Assembly: GCA_022565665.1 (NCBI GenBank)
Contig: JAIUMI010000003.1
Coordinates: 186,001-250,000, forward strand
DNA: 64,000 nt
DNA from: Glycocaulis sp.
GTDB taxonomy: Bacteria > Pseudomonadota > Alphaproteobacteria > Caulobacterales > Maricaulaceae
Direction: 5' to 3'
Shown in pieces: positions 55,363 through 64,000 of the stretch (within the stretch, counting starts at the first letter, position 1; every line of letters starts with the position of its first letter). The position numbers and the translations under genes were made by a program. The notes beneath the pieces were generated by a model. That model made no database searches. It was not told the origin of the DNA and saw nothing but the letters and a program-made list of their open reading frames with translations.

Positions 55363-55560
55363 TGGTTCCGCAACGCATCCGCGTTGCGATGTTCCGCGCA
55401 TTAGCGCGGGCGGCCGTTCGGCCTTGCGGCCCCATGCGGGGCCGGGCTGACACCCCGGCGCGCAGCGCCACTAGCGCGATCCCCGATCAAGTCGGGGACA
55501 GGCCTTTGCACCCGCAGCGTGAGCGAGGAGCGACGCACGGATGTGCGCAGCATCAGCAAA
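55363..55560 (+). repeat. Structured intergenic element, copy D
   Basis: TTTTGGTTCC, helix 1 GCAACGC-atcc-GCGTTGC, GATGTT, helix 2 CCGCGC-atta-GCGCGG, then GGCCCC-atgc-GGGGCC and a CCCCGATC/GTCGGGG palindrome. The tail GCCACTAGCGCGA ... CCCGCAGCG ... GAGCGA is shared with copy C. It ends at the GST stop codon. A separate hairpin-rich segment, CATCCTCCGGCCGCGAAGCG onward (55321-55355), precedes it. Confidence 0.75.
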
Positions 55561-55565
55561 GGCCA

Positions 55566-56288
<723 letters not shown>

Positions 56289-56431
56289 GGGGCGTTCCTT
56301 TCCGGCGGTTGCGGCGTCAATGGTTCTAGCAAGTCGGGCGCACTTGCTGCATCGTCAAGGGCCAGCGCCCTTCATCTCTGCGATGAGACGCGCTACATCC
56401 CCTGCCCCGCCCGCCAGACCGGACCCCTGCC

Positions 56432-57379
56432 ATGAGCGCCATCCTGCAAGACCTGATAAAGCCCGTCTCCTTTGCGCAGGCCGCGAGTGACCCGCAAGGC
56501 TTTGCCGACGCTCTGTGCGGCTCATTCCGCGAGTTCGGATTTGCGGTGGTGTCTGACCACATTATCGATCAGGGCGTGATCGACCGGGCCATCGCCGATA
56601 CCAAGGCCTTCTTCGCCCTGCCCGATGAGACCAAACGGCAATATCACCAGCCCGGTGGCGGCGGCCAGCGCGGCTATACCCCGTTCGGCGTGGAAGCGGC
56701 CAAGGGCGCGGCGGCGGTGGACCTGAAGGAATTCTGGCACCGGGGCCGAGATTTGCCCGAAGGTCATCGCTTCGGCGCTGTGATGCCCGCGAACGTGTCG
56801 GTCAGCGACATTGCGGGCTTCGACGAGACGACGCGCGATCTCTTCGATGCGCTCGACGCGATGGGCCGTGTGCTCCTGAAAGCCATCGCCCGCCATCTGG
56901 AGCTGCCGGAGAACTGGTTCGAGGCGCGCGTGGCGGAAGGCAATTCCATCCTGCGCCTGTTGCACTACCCGCCGATCAAGGGCGAACCGGACGGTGTGCG
57001 CGCCGGGGCGCATGAGGACATCAATGTCATCACGCTGCTTCTGGGCGCGGAGGAGGCGGGCCTGCAGGTGAAGACCCGGTCCGGCGAGTGGCTGGCCATC
57101 AACCCGCCGCCGGGCGCTCTGGTGGTCAATGTCGGCGACATGCTGCAGCGCCTGACCAACCATGTCCTGCCCTCCACCACGCACCGCGTGGTGAACCCCA
57201 GCGCGGAGCGCATGGCCTTCTCGCGCTATTCCACGCCCTACTTCCTGCACTTTGCCCCGGACGTGGAGATCAAGACCCTGCCGCAATGCGTCAGCGCGGA
57301 TAATCCCGACCGCTATTTGCAGCCCATCACCGCCCATGAGTATCTTATGGAGCGGCTGCGCGAGATTCGCCTCGCCTAG
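56432..57379 (+). CDS. 2-oxoglutarate/Fe(II) oxygenase, isopenicillin N synthase family
   Basis: This 315-residue protein has the IPNS-type DIOX_N domain (FREFGFAVVSDHIIDQGVID, FFALPDETKRQYHQPGGGGQ) and the jelly-roll catalytic core. Iron ligands are H-x-D in GAHEDINVITLL and the distal His in PSTTHRVVNPS. The RxS motif for 2-oxoglutarate is in RMAFSRYSTPYF. The substrate is unknown. The next gene starts 33 bases downstream on the same strand. Confidence 0.88.
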   Translation: MSAILQDLIKPVSFAQAASDPQGFADALCGSFREFGFAVVSDHIIDQGVIDRAIADTKAFFALPDETKRQYHQPGGGGQRGYTPFGVEAAKGAAAVDLKEFWHRGRDLPEGHRFGAVMPANVSVSDIAGFDETTRDLFDALDAMGRVLLKAIARHLELPENWFEARVAEGNSILRLLHYPPIKGEPDGVRAGAHEDINVITLLLGAEEAGLQVKTRSGEWLAINPPPGALVVNVGDMLQRLTNHVLPSTTHRVVNPSAERMAFSRYSTPYFLHFAPDVEIKTLPQCVSADNPDRYLQPITAHEYLMERLREIRLA

Positions 57380-57412
57380 AGACGGGGCCTGCCGCCAGTG
57401 AAGGGGGAGGCC

Positions 57413-57862
57413 ATGGCGGGACAGCAAAGCCCGGAAGACAGCCTGCAGATCATCCGCCTGATGACGCGGCTCAATGGCATCGCCATCATTGCATGGCAGG
57501 GCGGCGAAGCGCTGACCAAGATTGGCGGTGCGGGGCTTGGCGTCGGCTATCTCGCCTCGGGCATTGGCTTTGGTGTGTGGCTGGTCAGCGCCATTCTATG
57601 GGTCTGGATCGTCATCTTCGCGCGCCAGCGCTGGAAGCTGGACGTGCTGGGCGATGCCATTGCCCGCAAGGTCTTCATCCGCACCGGGAGGGTCGTCCTG
57701 CCCGTCCTCATCACCTGTGTGGTGATCGGCAGTGCGGTCACTGTGTTCACCGCAATCAGCGCCGATCTCGTGCTCAATATCTCGCTGGCCGCTGTGGTGG
57801 GTACGGCGCTACTCGTTGCCGCCGCGCAGGACCGGCAATTAAGGGGCGAGGCCCAGCCATAG
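57413..57862 (+). CDS. Uncharacterised multi-helix membrane protein
   Basis: This 149-residue protein has three or four predicted transmembrane helices (about 44-68, 96-118, 122-142) and a basic loop FARQRWKLDVLGDAIARKVF between the first two. AGGGGGAGG lies directly before ATG 57413, which decides the start against GTG 57398. I recognise no family. It follows the 2OG-oxygenase gene by 33 bases and ends before a bidirectional terminator. Confidence 0.7.
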   Translation: MAGQQSPEDSLQIIRLMTRLNGIAIIAWQGGEALTKIGGAGLGVGYLASGIGFGVWLVSAILWVWIVIFARQRWKLDVLGDAIARKVFIRTGRVVLPVLITCVVIGSAVTVFTAISADLVLNISLAAVVGTALLVAAAQDRQLRGEAQP

Positions 57863-57979
57863 AGACCGGCAATTCCTGCCAGCAATAAATCGATTTTGGT
57901 TATGGAAACCGAGGCACTATATTTTCTCTTGGCTAGCGTCCCCCCGGCGCGGCCAGTCTGACTGACCAACCTTGTGTAC

Positions 57980-58014
57980 TTAAAACGCCCCTGCTCCTCC
58001 GGCAGGGGCGTTTT
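57980..58014. terminator. Bidirectional intrinsic terminator
   Basis: AAAACGCCCCTGC-tcctccg-GCAGGGGCGTTTTTT has an 11-bp stem flanked by A- and T-tracts on both sides. It lies between the plus-strand membrane protein gene and the convergent ThDP-enzyme gene ending at 58015, and can serve both. Confidence 0.92.
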
Positions 58015-59676
58015 TTATTTGGCGGCGGCCCGCAGACCCGAAATCGTGCGGCCGGGCGCGATCTCTTCCACATCGCAGATCAGGTGCAGGAGCGCCGGGC
58101 GCCCGCAGGTTTTCGCCTGCTCGAAGGCGGCCGGAAAATCGTCAAACGATTCCACGCGTATCCCTTCACAGCCGAAACTCCTCGCATAGGCGGCAAAGTC
58201 CGGATTCTTCAGCTCCGTGCCGGAGACCCGGCCTGGATAGTCGCGCTCCTGATGCATGCGGATCGTGCCGTAGGCGGAGTTGTCCGCGACGATGAAGATG
58301 ACGTTGGCGCCATACTGCGCGGCGGTCGCCAGCTCCTGCCCGCACATCAGGAAGCAGCCATCGCCATTGACCGAGACGACCAGCGCGTCGGGTTTTTCCA
58401 GCTTGGCTGCAATGCCCGCCGGCACGCCATAGCCCATGGCGCCGGAGGTTGGCCCCAGCTGGGTGCGGCATTGCTTGTGGCGGTAGAAGCGGTGCAGCCA
58501 GGCGGCGTAATTGCCCGCGCCATTGGTGAGGATCGCGTTTTCGGGAAGGTTCTCCGACAGCCAGCAGAACATTTTCGACAGGTTGAAGCCGCGCTTCACC
58601 TCCACGACGGAGGAGAAAGCCAGAAACTCCTCATGCGCGGCAGCGGCCTCCCCGGTCCAGGCGCTAGAATCCACCTTGATCTGCGACAGCGCATCGGCGG
58701 CGGCCGCCACCGTCGCGTTGATGGCGAGATCAGCCTGGTAGACCCGGCCCAGCTCCTGCGCGCCCGGATGGATGTGGACGAGCGTCTGTCCCTCCAGAAC
58801 CGGCGGCTTGAAGATGGTGTAGCCCGAGGTCGTCATCTCGCCGAGGCGCGGGCCGAACACGATCAGAAGGTCCGCGCCCTTCACCCGTTCCACCAGCTTC
58901 GGGTTCGGCCCGACGCCGAGATCCCCGGCATAGTTCGGACCCATATTGTTGTAGTGATCCTTGGAGCGGAAGGAGCAGGCGACGGGCAGCGCGTTGTTTT
59001 CGGCGAAGGCGCGGGCCTTCTCCACCGTCTCTTCGCTCCACTTGGTACCGCCAAAGATCACGAACGGGCGTTTGGCCCTGACAAGAAGGGCTTCCAGCTT
59101 CGCGATATCGCCCAGCGCGGGTGCGGCCTGGGCGGTTTCCACCCGGCGGATGGCCGGCGCGTCAGCGATTTCGGTGAGCATGTCTTCGGGCAAGGAGAGC
59201 ACCACAGGCCCCGGCCGCCCGTTCATGGCCGTGGCAAAGGCGCGCGCCATGTATTCGGGTACCCGGGCGGGATCATGGATCTCGGCGACCCATTTGCACT
59301 GGTCGCGGAAGAAATGCGTGTAGTCAACCTCCTGAAAGGCCTCACGGTCCTTCATGTCGCGCGCCACCTGCCCGATCAAGAGGATCATCGGCGTGGAGTC
59401 CTGAAAGGCGGTGTGCACGCCGACGCTCGCCTGTGTCGCACCCGGTCCGCGCGTGACCATGCAGATGCCCGGCCGCCCCGTCAGCTTGCCATGGGCCTCG
59501 GCCATATTGGCCGCGCCCGCCTCCTGACGGCAGGTGATGAAGCGGAAGTCCTTGCCCTTCTCATAGATGGCATCCAGCAGCGCCAGATAGCTCTCCCCCG
59601 GCACGCCGAACGCCATGTGGGCACCATTGGCGATCAAGGCATCGGCGAGGTGCTCGGCACCGGTCTGACGGGGCAT
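58015..59676 (-). CDS. Thiamine diphosphate-dependent enzyme, acetolactate-synthase-like
   Basis: This 553-residue protein has the three-domain ThDP fold: Pyr domain with the catalytic Glu in FITCRQEAGAANMAEA, a central nucleotide-like domain, and a PP domain with the GDG...N cofactor motif (GDGCFLMCGQELATAA ... ADNSAYGTIRMHQ). It resembles the large subunit of acetolactate synthase. However, no ilvN-like small-subunit gene is adjacent, so it may be a related 2-keto-acid decarboxylase or carboligase of unknown substrate. A terminator follows at 57980-58014. Confidence 0.85.
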   Translation of the reverse strand: MPRQTGAEHLADALIANGAHMAFGVPGESYLALLDAIYEKGKDFRFITCRQEAGAANMAEAHGKLTGRPGICMVTRGPGATQASVGVHTAFQDSTPMILLIGQVARDMKDREAFQEVDYTHFFRDQCKWVAEIHDPARVPEYMARAFATAMNGRPGPVVLSLPEDMLTEIADAPAIRRVETAQAAPALGDIAKLEALLVRAKRPFVIFGGTKWSEETVEKARAFAENNALPVACSFRSKDHYNNMGPNYAGDLGVGPNPKLVERVKGADLLIVFGPRLGEMTTSGYTIFKPPVLEGQTLVHIHPGAQELGRVYQADLAINATVAAAADALSQIKVDSSAWTGEAAAAHEEFLAFSSVVEVKRGFNLSKMFCWLSENLPENAILTNGAGNYAAWLHRFYRHKQCRTQLGPTSGAMGYGVPAGIAAKLEKPDALVVSVNGDGCFLMCGQELATAAQYGANVIFIVADNSAYGTIRMHQERDYPGRVSGTELKNPDFAAYARSFGCEGIRVESFDDFPAAFEQAKTCGRPALLHLICDVEEIAPGRTISGLRAAAK

Positions 59677-59768
59677 GGCATATTTCCTTTAAGAAAATTT
59701 CTGCGATGGGGCACTGCTAGGACGGGTCGAAGGACGGGGCAAGAGACAAGTGCCTGCCTGCGCAGGCG

Positions 59769-60971
59769 CTATTGCTCTGTGGCCGGTTCCTCGATGGCCG
59801 CAATGAGGCGTTCGAGGAACCCCCTCATCGCGGCACCCTCGATCCAGCGCACGACGGCGACCAGATCATGGTTCGGACTGACAAAGACCAGATTGGTGCC
59901 CGCGCCGAGATGGAAATAGGCGTTGCCGGGAAGCGCCTCCGAATACATGCGGGTGTCCGGCGCATTGAGGAAGAAATTCATATAGCCATAGCCCGCATTG
60001 TGCTCGCCCGGCGCAAGAGCGGCCCCGAAAAAGGCATCGCTCAAAAGGCGCTCGCCATCCCATTCGCCGCGGTGCAGGCCCAGCAGGCCGAAGCGGGCCA
60101 TGTCATAGGCGTCGATGAACATGCCGCCGCCCCAGTGCCCGCCGCCAGAGACCGAGAGGAGGCGTTCGCCGTCCACCTCCGCATAGCTGTTGTGATAGCC
60201 GTGCCAGACCCAGCCATCGGACGCGCCGATCGGGTCCATGATGCGCTCGCGCAGCACATCGGGCAGTTCGCGGGCGAAGAGATGCGTTGCCGCCAGCGCC
60301 AAGGCGTTCACGCGCACATCATTGTATTCATAGGCGCTGCCGGGCACGGGCGGACCCGCGACCAGCGCATCATGGGGATTGGTACCGGGCCGGTCAGCCC
60401 AGGCCAGCTTGCCCCACAGCTCGCCCCACCAGCCGCTGGTCTGGCGCAGAAGCTGGTCCCAGGTGACGGGCGCGTTGTGGGCCGTATGGAAGCGTTCATC
60501 GCGCACCTGCGCCGATACCGGCATGTGCACGTCGCCGATCAGCCCGTCCTCAATCGCAAGACCGACCACGTGGGACAGGAAGCTCTTTGTGACCGAGAAG
60601 GCCATGTCCACGCGCTCCGGCTCGCCCCATTCGGCGACGATGCGCCCGCCGCGGACAATGACACCCGAAGGATCGCCCCGGTCGGCCAGCGGACCAATCG
60701 GATCGGAATAGGGCTCTGCCGCCCATTGCAGCGGTACCATGATGGTCAGCTCTCGCGCCGCCACCACATCGCCGAGCGGGGCCTCGTTGCGGGTCTCGCG
60801 CTCAACCGCGAAATCGATGGCCTCCTGCAGGGCTTGCGGATCGAAGCCGGCCTCTTGCGGGCTCACCCGTTCCCAGTGCTCTGCCCCGGCAGGCGGAAAA
60901 TAGCTTTGCGCACCCGCCCAGCCTGAAAGCGCGAACGCCGCCACGGCCGCAAGCAGAAATCCCGATTTCAT
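59769..60971 (-). CDS. Exported serine hydrolase, beta-lactamase class C family
   Basis: This 400-residue protein has a Sec signal peptide (SGFLLAAVAAFALSGWAGAQ). The penicilloyl-serine transferase fold carries the nucleophile Ser and Lys in the S-x-x-K of AFSVTKSFLSHVVG and a Tyr-x-Asn motif in YEYNDVRVNAL. Such proteins act as D-amino peptidases, esterases or carboxypeptidases; a true beta-lactamase is not implied. ATG 60971 follows GGGGGA. It is 53 bases downstream of the TonB receptor gene on the same strand, suggesting joint expression. Confidence 0.85.
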   Translation of the reverse strand: MKSGFLLAAVAAFALSGWAGAQSYFPPAGAEHWERVSPQEAGFDPQALQEAIDFAVERETRNEAPLGDVVAARELTIMVPLQWAAEPYSDPIGPLADRGDPSGVIVRGGRIVAEWGEPERVDMAFSVTKSFLSHVVGLAIEDGLIGDVHMPVSAQVRDERFHTAHNAPVTWDQLLRQTSGWWGELWGKLAWADRPGTNPHDALVAGPPVPGSAYEYNDVRVNALALAATHLFARELPDVLRERIMDPIGASDGWVWHGYHNSYAEVDGERLLSVSGGGHWGGGMFIDAYDMARFGLLGLHRGEWDGERLLSDAFFGAALAPGEHNAGYGYMNFFLNAPDTRMYSEALPGNAYFHLGAGTNLVFVSPNHDLVAVVRWIEGAAMRGFLERLIAAIEEPATEQ

Positions 60972-61024
60972 GTCAGTCCCCCAATGATGAGATGTCTGCA
61001 CGCTAGCACGGGCGGACGCCCCGG

Positions 61025-63091
61025 CTACCCCCTCACCCGGACACCAAGCGAAAAGGTGCGCGGCTCGCCGGGGAAATAGCGGTAACCGCCAAAGGCAAAG
61101 TCCGCCCGCTCGGCATAGCGCGTATCGGCAAGATTGCGGATCGAGCCGAACACCTCCCAGCCCTCGCGCACCCGCACCACGCCGCGCAGATGAAAGAGAT
61201 CATGGCCGTCATAGACCGCCTCATTGGCCGCATCGGCGAAATACTCGCCCACATGCAGCCATTCGGCTTCTAGCGTCAGCGCCTCCACCGGCTGCCAGCG
61301 CGCGCGCAGATTGCCCAGCCATTCCGGCGCGGTATCGACCCGGTTGCCGCGTTCAATGGCTTCGGAAACCTGTGCAACCGGCCGGTCGAAGTCATAATTA
61401 TGGGTCGCATAGGTCAGCGCGCCAGAGAGCGTGAGGGTATCGGTGAGCGGCCATATGCCCTCAATCTCGACGCCTTCATGGGTGGTGCGCCCGTCCGTGA
61501 CATTGATCCCGTCCGCATCACGGAAGAAGACATTGCGCTTGACCATGGTGAAGGCGGTCAGTTCCAGCGCCAGCCCGTCCGCGCGCGCAAGGCGCAGGCC
61601 CGCCTCCAGACTGTCCAGCGTTTCCGCTTCGATACCGTCAATCTCCTGACCGGGCTGGAGCCGGTAGAGCTCATCGCTCTGCGGCTCGCGCACGCCCCTC
61701 GCCAGCCGCACAAAGCCGCGCGCCTCATCGCTGAACCGCCAGACGAGCCCGGCATGCGGCGCGAATGTGGTGAAGCTGTCGGAGCGGTCCGGCAGACGCA
61801 AAAAGCGGCCAATCGCGCCATCATCGGTGTTGTTGGTGTAGTCAAAGCGGGTGGCTTCCAGCCGCGCCCCGCCTTCAATATCTAGCCGCTCCGTCACGCT
61901 ATGGCGGCCTTGCACGAACACTGCGCCGGTCAGCGCTTCCACGTCGTAGTCGTAATGGATGCCTTGCGGGAATGCGCCAAAGCTCGGAAGGGTCTGATCC
62001 TCGACCAGATAGCCGCGCGTCCATTCGCCATCCAGCCCCGCTGAGAGCCGGGTAGAGGCGCTTTCGAAGTGCACCGCACTCTGGAAGCCACGACTGTCAT
62101 GACCGGTCTCCTCGAGCGCTCTGGAGGGCAGGAAATGCAGTCTGAAATCCATGTCGTTGGAGCGCGCATAGACCGCGCCGGAAAGGTTCCAGCGTTCCGA
62201 CAGGGCGTGGTCGGCATGCAGGCTCACCCGCAAAGCCCGTGCATCGCGGAAGGCTTCGGGATTGGCGTTCTGGCGCGAGGCCGCCACATCGCGATAGGCC
62301 CTGAAGCCGTTCACAAAGGTGGCTGTTTCCTGCTCGAGATGGATCAGCGTGGTGCGCGCGCTCCAGCGGGTCGCGCCCTCGCCCCAGTCGAGCCGCGCCT
62401 GCAATCCGGCGCGCAGGAGTGAGGCATTGTCCCGCCAGCCATCTTCGGAACGCACTGTAAGGCCTATAAAACCGTCCCCCAGACGCGTGGCGCCACTGGC
62501 TGCTGCCGTCAGGCGCACCCGGCCATAGCTGCCCGCCTCGATCTCCGCGCGGGTCTGGGCCAGTGCCGGGTCCGGCGTGATAAGATTGACCAGCCCATGC
62601 AGCGCGTTGGAGCCATAGACCGCGCCGCCCGGCCCGCGGATGATCTCCACGCGTGCGGCCAGCTCATCGGCGGCCTCAAACAGGCCGTTGATATTGGCAA
62701 AGGCCGGCGCGCGCAGGGCAATTCCGTCCTCGAGATAAAGAAAGGAGCCCGCCCCCGCCCCGGCGCTGAGTACGGGCGAGCGTATGGCGGTGAGGTGCTC
62801 CACCCCGTTGCCGCGATGGATATGCACGCCTGGCGCGCGATTGAGCAGTTCGGAGACATGCTGTGCGCCTGTCATCTCGATATCGTCCGCGCCGATGACG
62901 GCAACAGGCACCGCTGACACGCCGCGCACCTCGGCCGCGCGGGTGGCACTGACCACGATCACGTCTTCGCGAGTATCGCCCGCATGTGCCAGCGAAGCCG
63001 CCAGGAGCGCCGTCAACAAGGCGCACCCCGCGCTTGACGCTCTTCGCTTGAGGCCTAGTCTGACACGCAATCTCGCGGGGGTTAAATCCAT
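61025..63091 (-). CDS. TonB-dependent outer-membrane receptor
   Basis: This protein of about 688 residues has a signal peptide with basic N-region (RRASSAGCALLTALLAASLAHA) and a short TonB box region (DVIVVSAT). The plug domain follows (ISEL-like HVSELLNRAPGVHIHRGN, RVEIIRGPGGAVYGSNALHG), then a 22-strand barrel ending in the aromatic-terminal GEPRTFSLGVRVRG. The ligand is unknown; no riboswitch or Fur-like site was recognised. The start is uncertain: ATG 63091 overlaps the divergent peptidase ATG, and ATG 63136 lies inside that gene. Confidence 0.85.
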   Translation of the reverse strand: MDLTPARLRVRLGLKRRASSAGCALLTALLAASLAHAGDTREDVIVVSATRAAEVRGVSAVPVAVIGADDIEMTGAQHVSELLNRAPGVHIHRGNGVEHLTAIRSPVLSAGAGAGSFLYLEDGIALRAPAFANINGLFEAADELAARVEIIRGPGGAVYGSNALHGLVNLITPDPALAQTRAEIEAGSYGRVRLTAAASGATRLGDGFIGLTVRSEDGWRDNASLLRAGLQARLDWGEGATRWSARTTLIHLEQETATFVNGFRAYRDVAASRQNANPEAFRDARALRVSLHADHALSERWNLSGAVYARSNDMDFRLHFLPSRALEETGHDSRGFQSAVHFESASTRLSAGLDGEWTRGYLVEDQTLPSFGAFPQGIHYDYDVEALTGAVFVQGRHSVTERLDIEGGARLEATRFDYTNNTDDGAIGRFLRLPDRSDSFTTFAPHAGLVWRFSDEARGFVRLARGVREPQSDELYRLQPGQEIDGIEAETLDSLEAGLRLARADGLALELTAFTMVKRNVFFRDADGINVTDGRTTHEGVEIEGIWPLTDTLTLSGALTYATHNYDFDRPVAQVSEAIERGNRVDTAPEWLGNLRARWQPVEALTLEAEWLHVGEYFADAANEAVYDGHDLFHLRGVVRVREGWEVFGSIRNLADTRYAERADFAFGGYRYFPGEPRTFSLGVRVRG

Positions 63092-64000
63092 GTCCATACG
63101 CCGTTTTGCTGCTGCCATTCTGGCCGGTTTCGCCATTCTTGCCGGGTCGGCCCATGCCTATGACCCCAAGCCCTTAGTTGAGCTTATTGACCAGCAAGTC
63201 GAGTACGACCCTGCAATTCCCCTCCCCGAGGACGTGACCGGGTTCAAGGTCGGCGAGATCATCTACACCCCCGACATGATCTACGCCTATATGCGCGCTG
63301 TCGCGGCCGCCTCCGACCGGGTGAGCGTGGAAGAGATCGGCCGGTCCCATTTCGGACGCCCGATCCTGCGCGCCACCGTGACCTCGCCGGAAAACCATGC
63401 CCGGCTGGAAGACATACGCGAAGCCCATCTGGCGCTGTCAGCACAAGGCAGCACCGGCGCCATTCCCGCAGACCAGCCGGTCGTGGTCAATCTCACCCAT
63501 GGCGTGCACGGCTCGGAGCCGTCCAGCTATGACGCCATCATGCCGATCCTCTATTTCCTCGCCGCCGGTCAGGGCGCGGAAGTCGCTGATATTCTGGACC
63601 GTTCGGTCATTCACGTGATCGGCCTGATCAATCCGGACGGCACGGACCGCTTCGCCAACTGGACCAATATGCACCGCGCACGCGTGCCGGTGGCCGATCC
63701 CCAGCACCGCGAGCACTATCACGAATGGCCGTGGGGCCGGACCAATCATTACTGGTTCGATCTCAACCGCCAATGGCTGCCGCTGACCCAGCCTGAGGTG
63801 CGCGCGCTGGTGCGTGCCACGCGCGAATGGATGCCCAATATCGCGGCCGACTTCCACGAGATGGGCCCCAATACCAGCTATTTCTTCTCGCCCGGCCCGC
63901 CTGATGGCCTGCACCCGCTGCTCTCCACCGCGGGGCTGGAGCTGAACCAGCGCATGAACGCCTTCCTGACCGAACAGCTCGACAGCGAGGGCGCGCTCTA
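63090..64000 (+). CDS. M14 family zinc carboxypeptidase, exported (3' end outside window)
   Basis: The visible 303 codons start with a signal peptide (RRFAAAILAGFAILAGSAHA). The M14 domain follows: zinc ligands His and Glu in NLTHGVHGSEPSSYDA, then LINPDGTDRF, FDLNRQWLPLTQPEVRA and IAADFHEMGPNTSYFF with the third ligand region. The catalytic Glu part lies beyond the window edge. GGGGG precedes the ATG. It is divergent from a TonB receptor and serine hydrolase gene, together suggesting a peptide-scavenging locus. Confidence 0.85.
   Translation, partial: MSIRRFAAAILAGFAILAGSAHAYDPKPLVELIDQQVEYDPAIPLPEDVTGFKVGEIIYTPDMIYAYMRAVAAASDRVSVEEIGRSHFGRPILRATVTSPENHARLEDIREAHLALSAQGSTGAIPADQPVVVNLTHGVHGSEPSSYDAIMPILYFLAAGQGAEVADILDRSVIHVIGLINPDGTDRFANWTNMHRARVPVADPQHREHYHEWPWGRTNHYWFDLNRQWLPLTQPEVRALVRATREWMPNIAADFHEMGPNTSYFFSPGPPDGLHPLLSTAGLELNQRMNAFLTEQLDSEGAL

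Noticed and set aside
58084-59919. 611-codon plus-strand frame opposite the ThDP enzyme
   Set aside because: Antisense shadow; the minus-strand product has full ThDP motifs.
59769-60971. Antibiotic-resistance beta-lactamase
   Set aside because: Only the general serine hydrolase fold is supported; such proteins are usually peptidases or esterases.
63137-63300. Possible cobalamin riboswitch for the TonB receptor
   Set aside because: The upstream sequence is the coding start of the M14 peptidase and no B12-box was recognised.

Overview
The window is high-GC chromosomal DNA from an alphaproteobacterium, most probably a stalked or holdfast-forming member of the Caulobacterales/Maricaulales (Hyphomonadaceae/Maricaulaceae type). 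The evidence is the fumC-DUF4169 pair, an NDUFA12 complex I subunit, an AccB biotin site reading EAMKTFN, RNase E ending in a GWW motif, the order tig-clpP-clpX-lon, and a Caulobacter-like holdfast (hfs) polysaccharide locus. Nearly all of it is core chromosome. No prophage, insertion sequence or CRISPR array was seen.

Region by region: 1-7.3 kb holds a left-truncated RusA-like nuclease, fumC, DUF4169, an S41 peptidase downstream of clpS-clpA, and prfB with the programmed +1 frameshift. 7.3-17.2 kb holds mrcA (PBP1A), an AMIN/amidase_3 amidase, rne behind a long leader, an M48-TPR protease, a DsbA-like lipoprotein and a VOC protein. 17.3-23.9 kb holds thiG and thiS around two tandem small membrane proteins, then aroQ-accB-accC-aat, then DUF2155, mlaD, NDUFA12 and DUF2200. 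23.9-30.6 kb holds a catalytically gutted NrdJ-like protein, two exported pentapeptide-repeat proteins, pheA with a putative aromatic leader-peptide attenuator, and a cyclophilin lipoprotein. 30.7-38.1 kb holds lon, clpX, clpP, tig (with a Lys/Ala-rich tail) and tRNA-Leu(UAG). 38.1-42.7 kb holds a TPMT-type methyltransferase, a nitroreductase, and tdh and kbl separated by an AT-rich HEPN-like gene.

42.7-53.5 kb is the holdfast locus: a Tat-exported GH5-like protein, an HfsK-like acyltransferase, HfsF (flippase), HfsG, HfsH (deacetylase), a second GT2 (HfsL-like), HfsC (polymerase), HfsB, HfsA and HfsD. Together they would assemble, N-modify, flip, polymerise and export an adhesive polysaccharide. 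The initiating sugar-phosphate transferase and the surface anchors are not in the window. 53.5-64 kb holds Sel1, membrane, GST, 2OG-oxygenase, ThDP-enzyme, serine hydrolase, TonB receptor and M14 peptidase genes.

The main non-genic discovery is a four-copy intergenic element (near 26.5, 35.9, 37.8 and 55.4 kb) whose two short helices show compensatory base changes between copies. This argues for a selected or inherited secondary structure. ClpS, ClpA and Aat in one window give much of the bacterial N-degron pathway, and ClpX, ClpP, Lon and trigger factor add most of the cytosolic proteostasis set.
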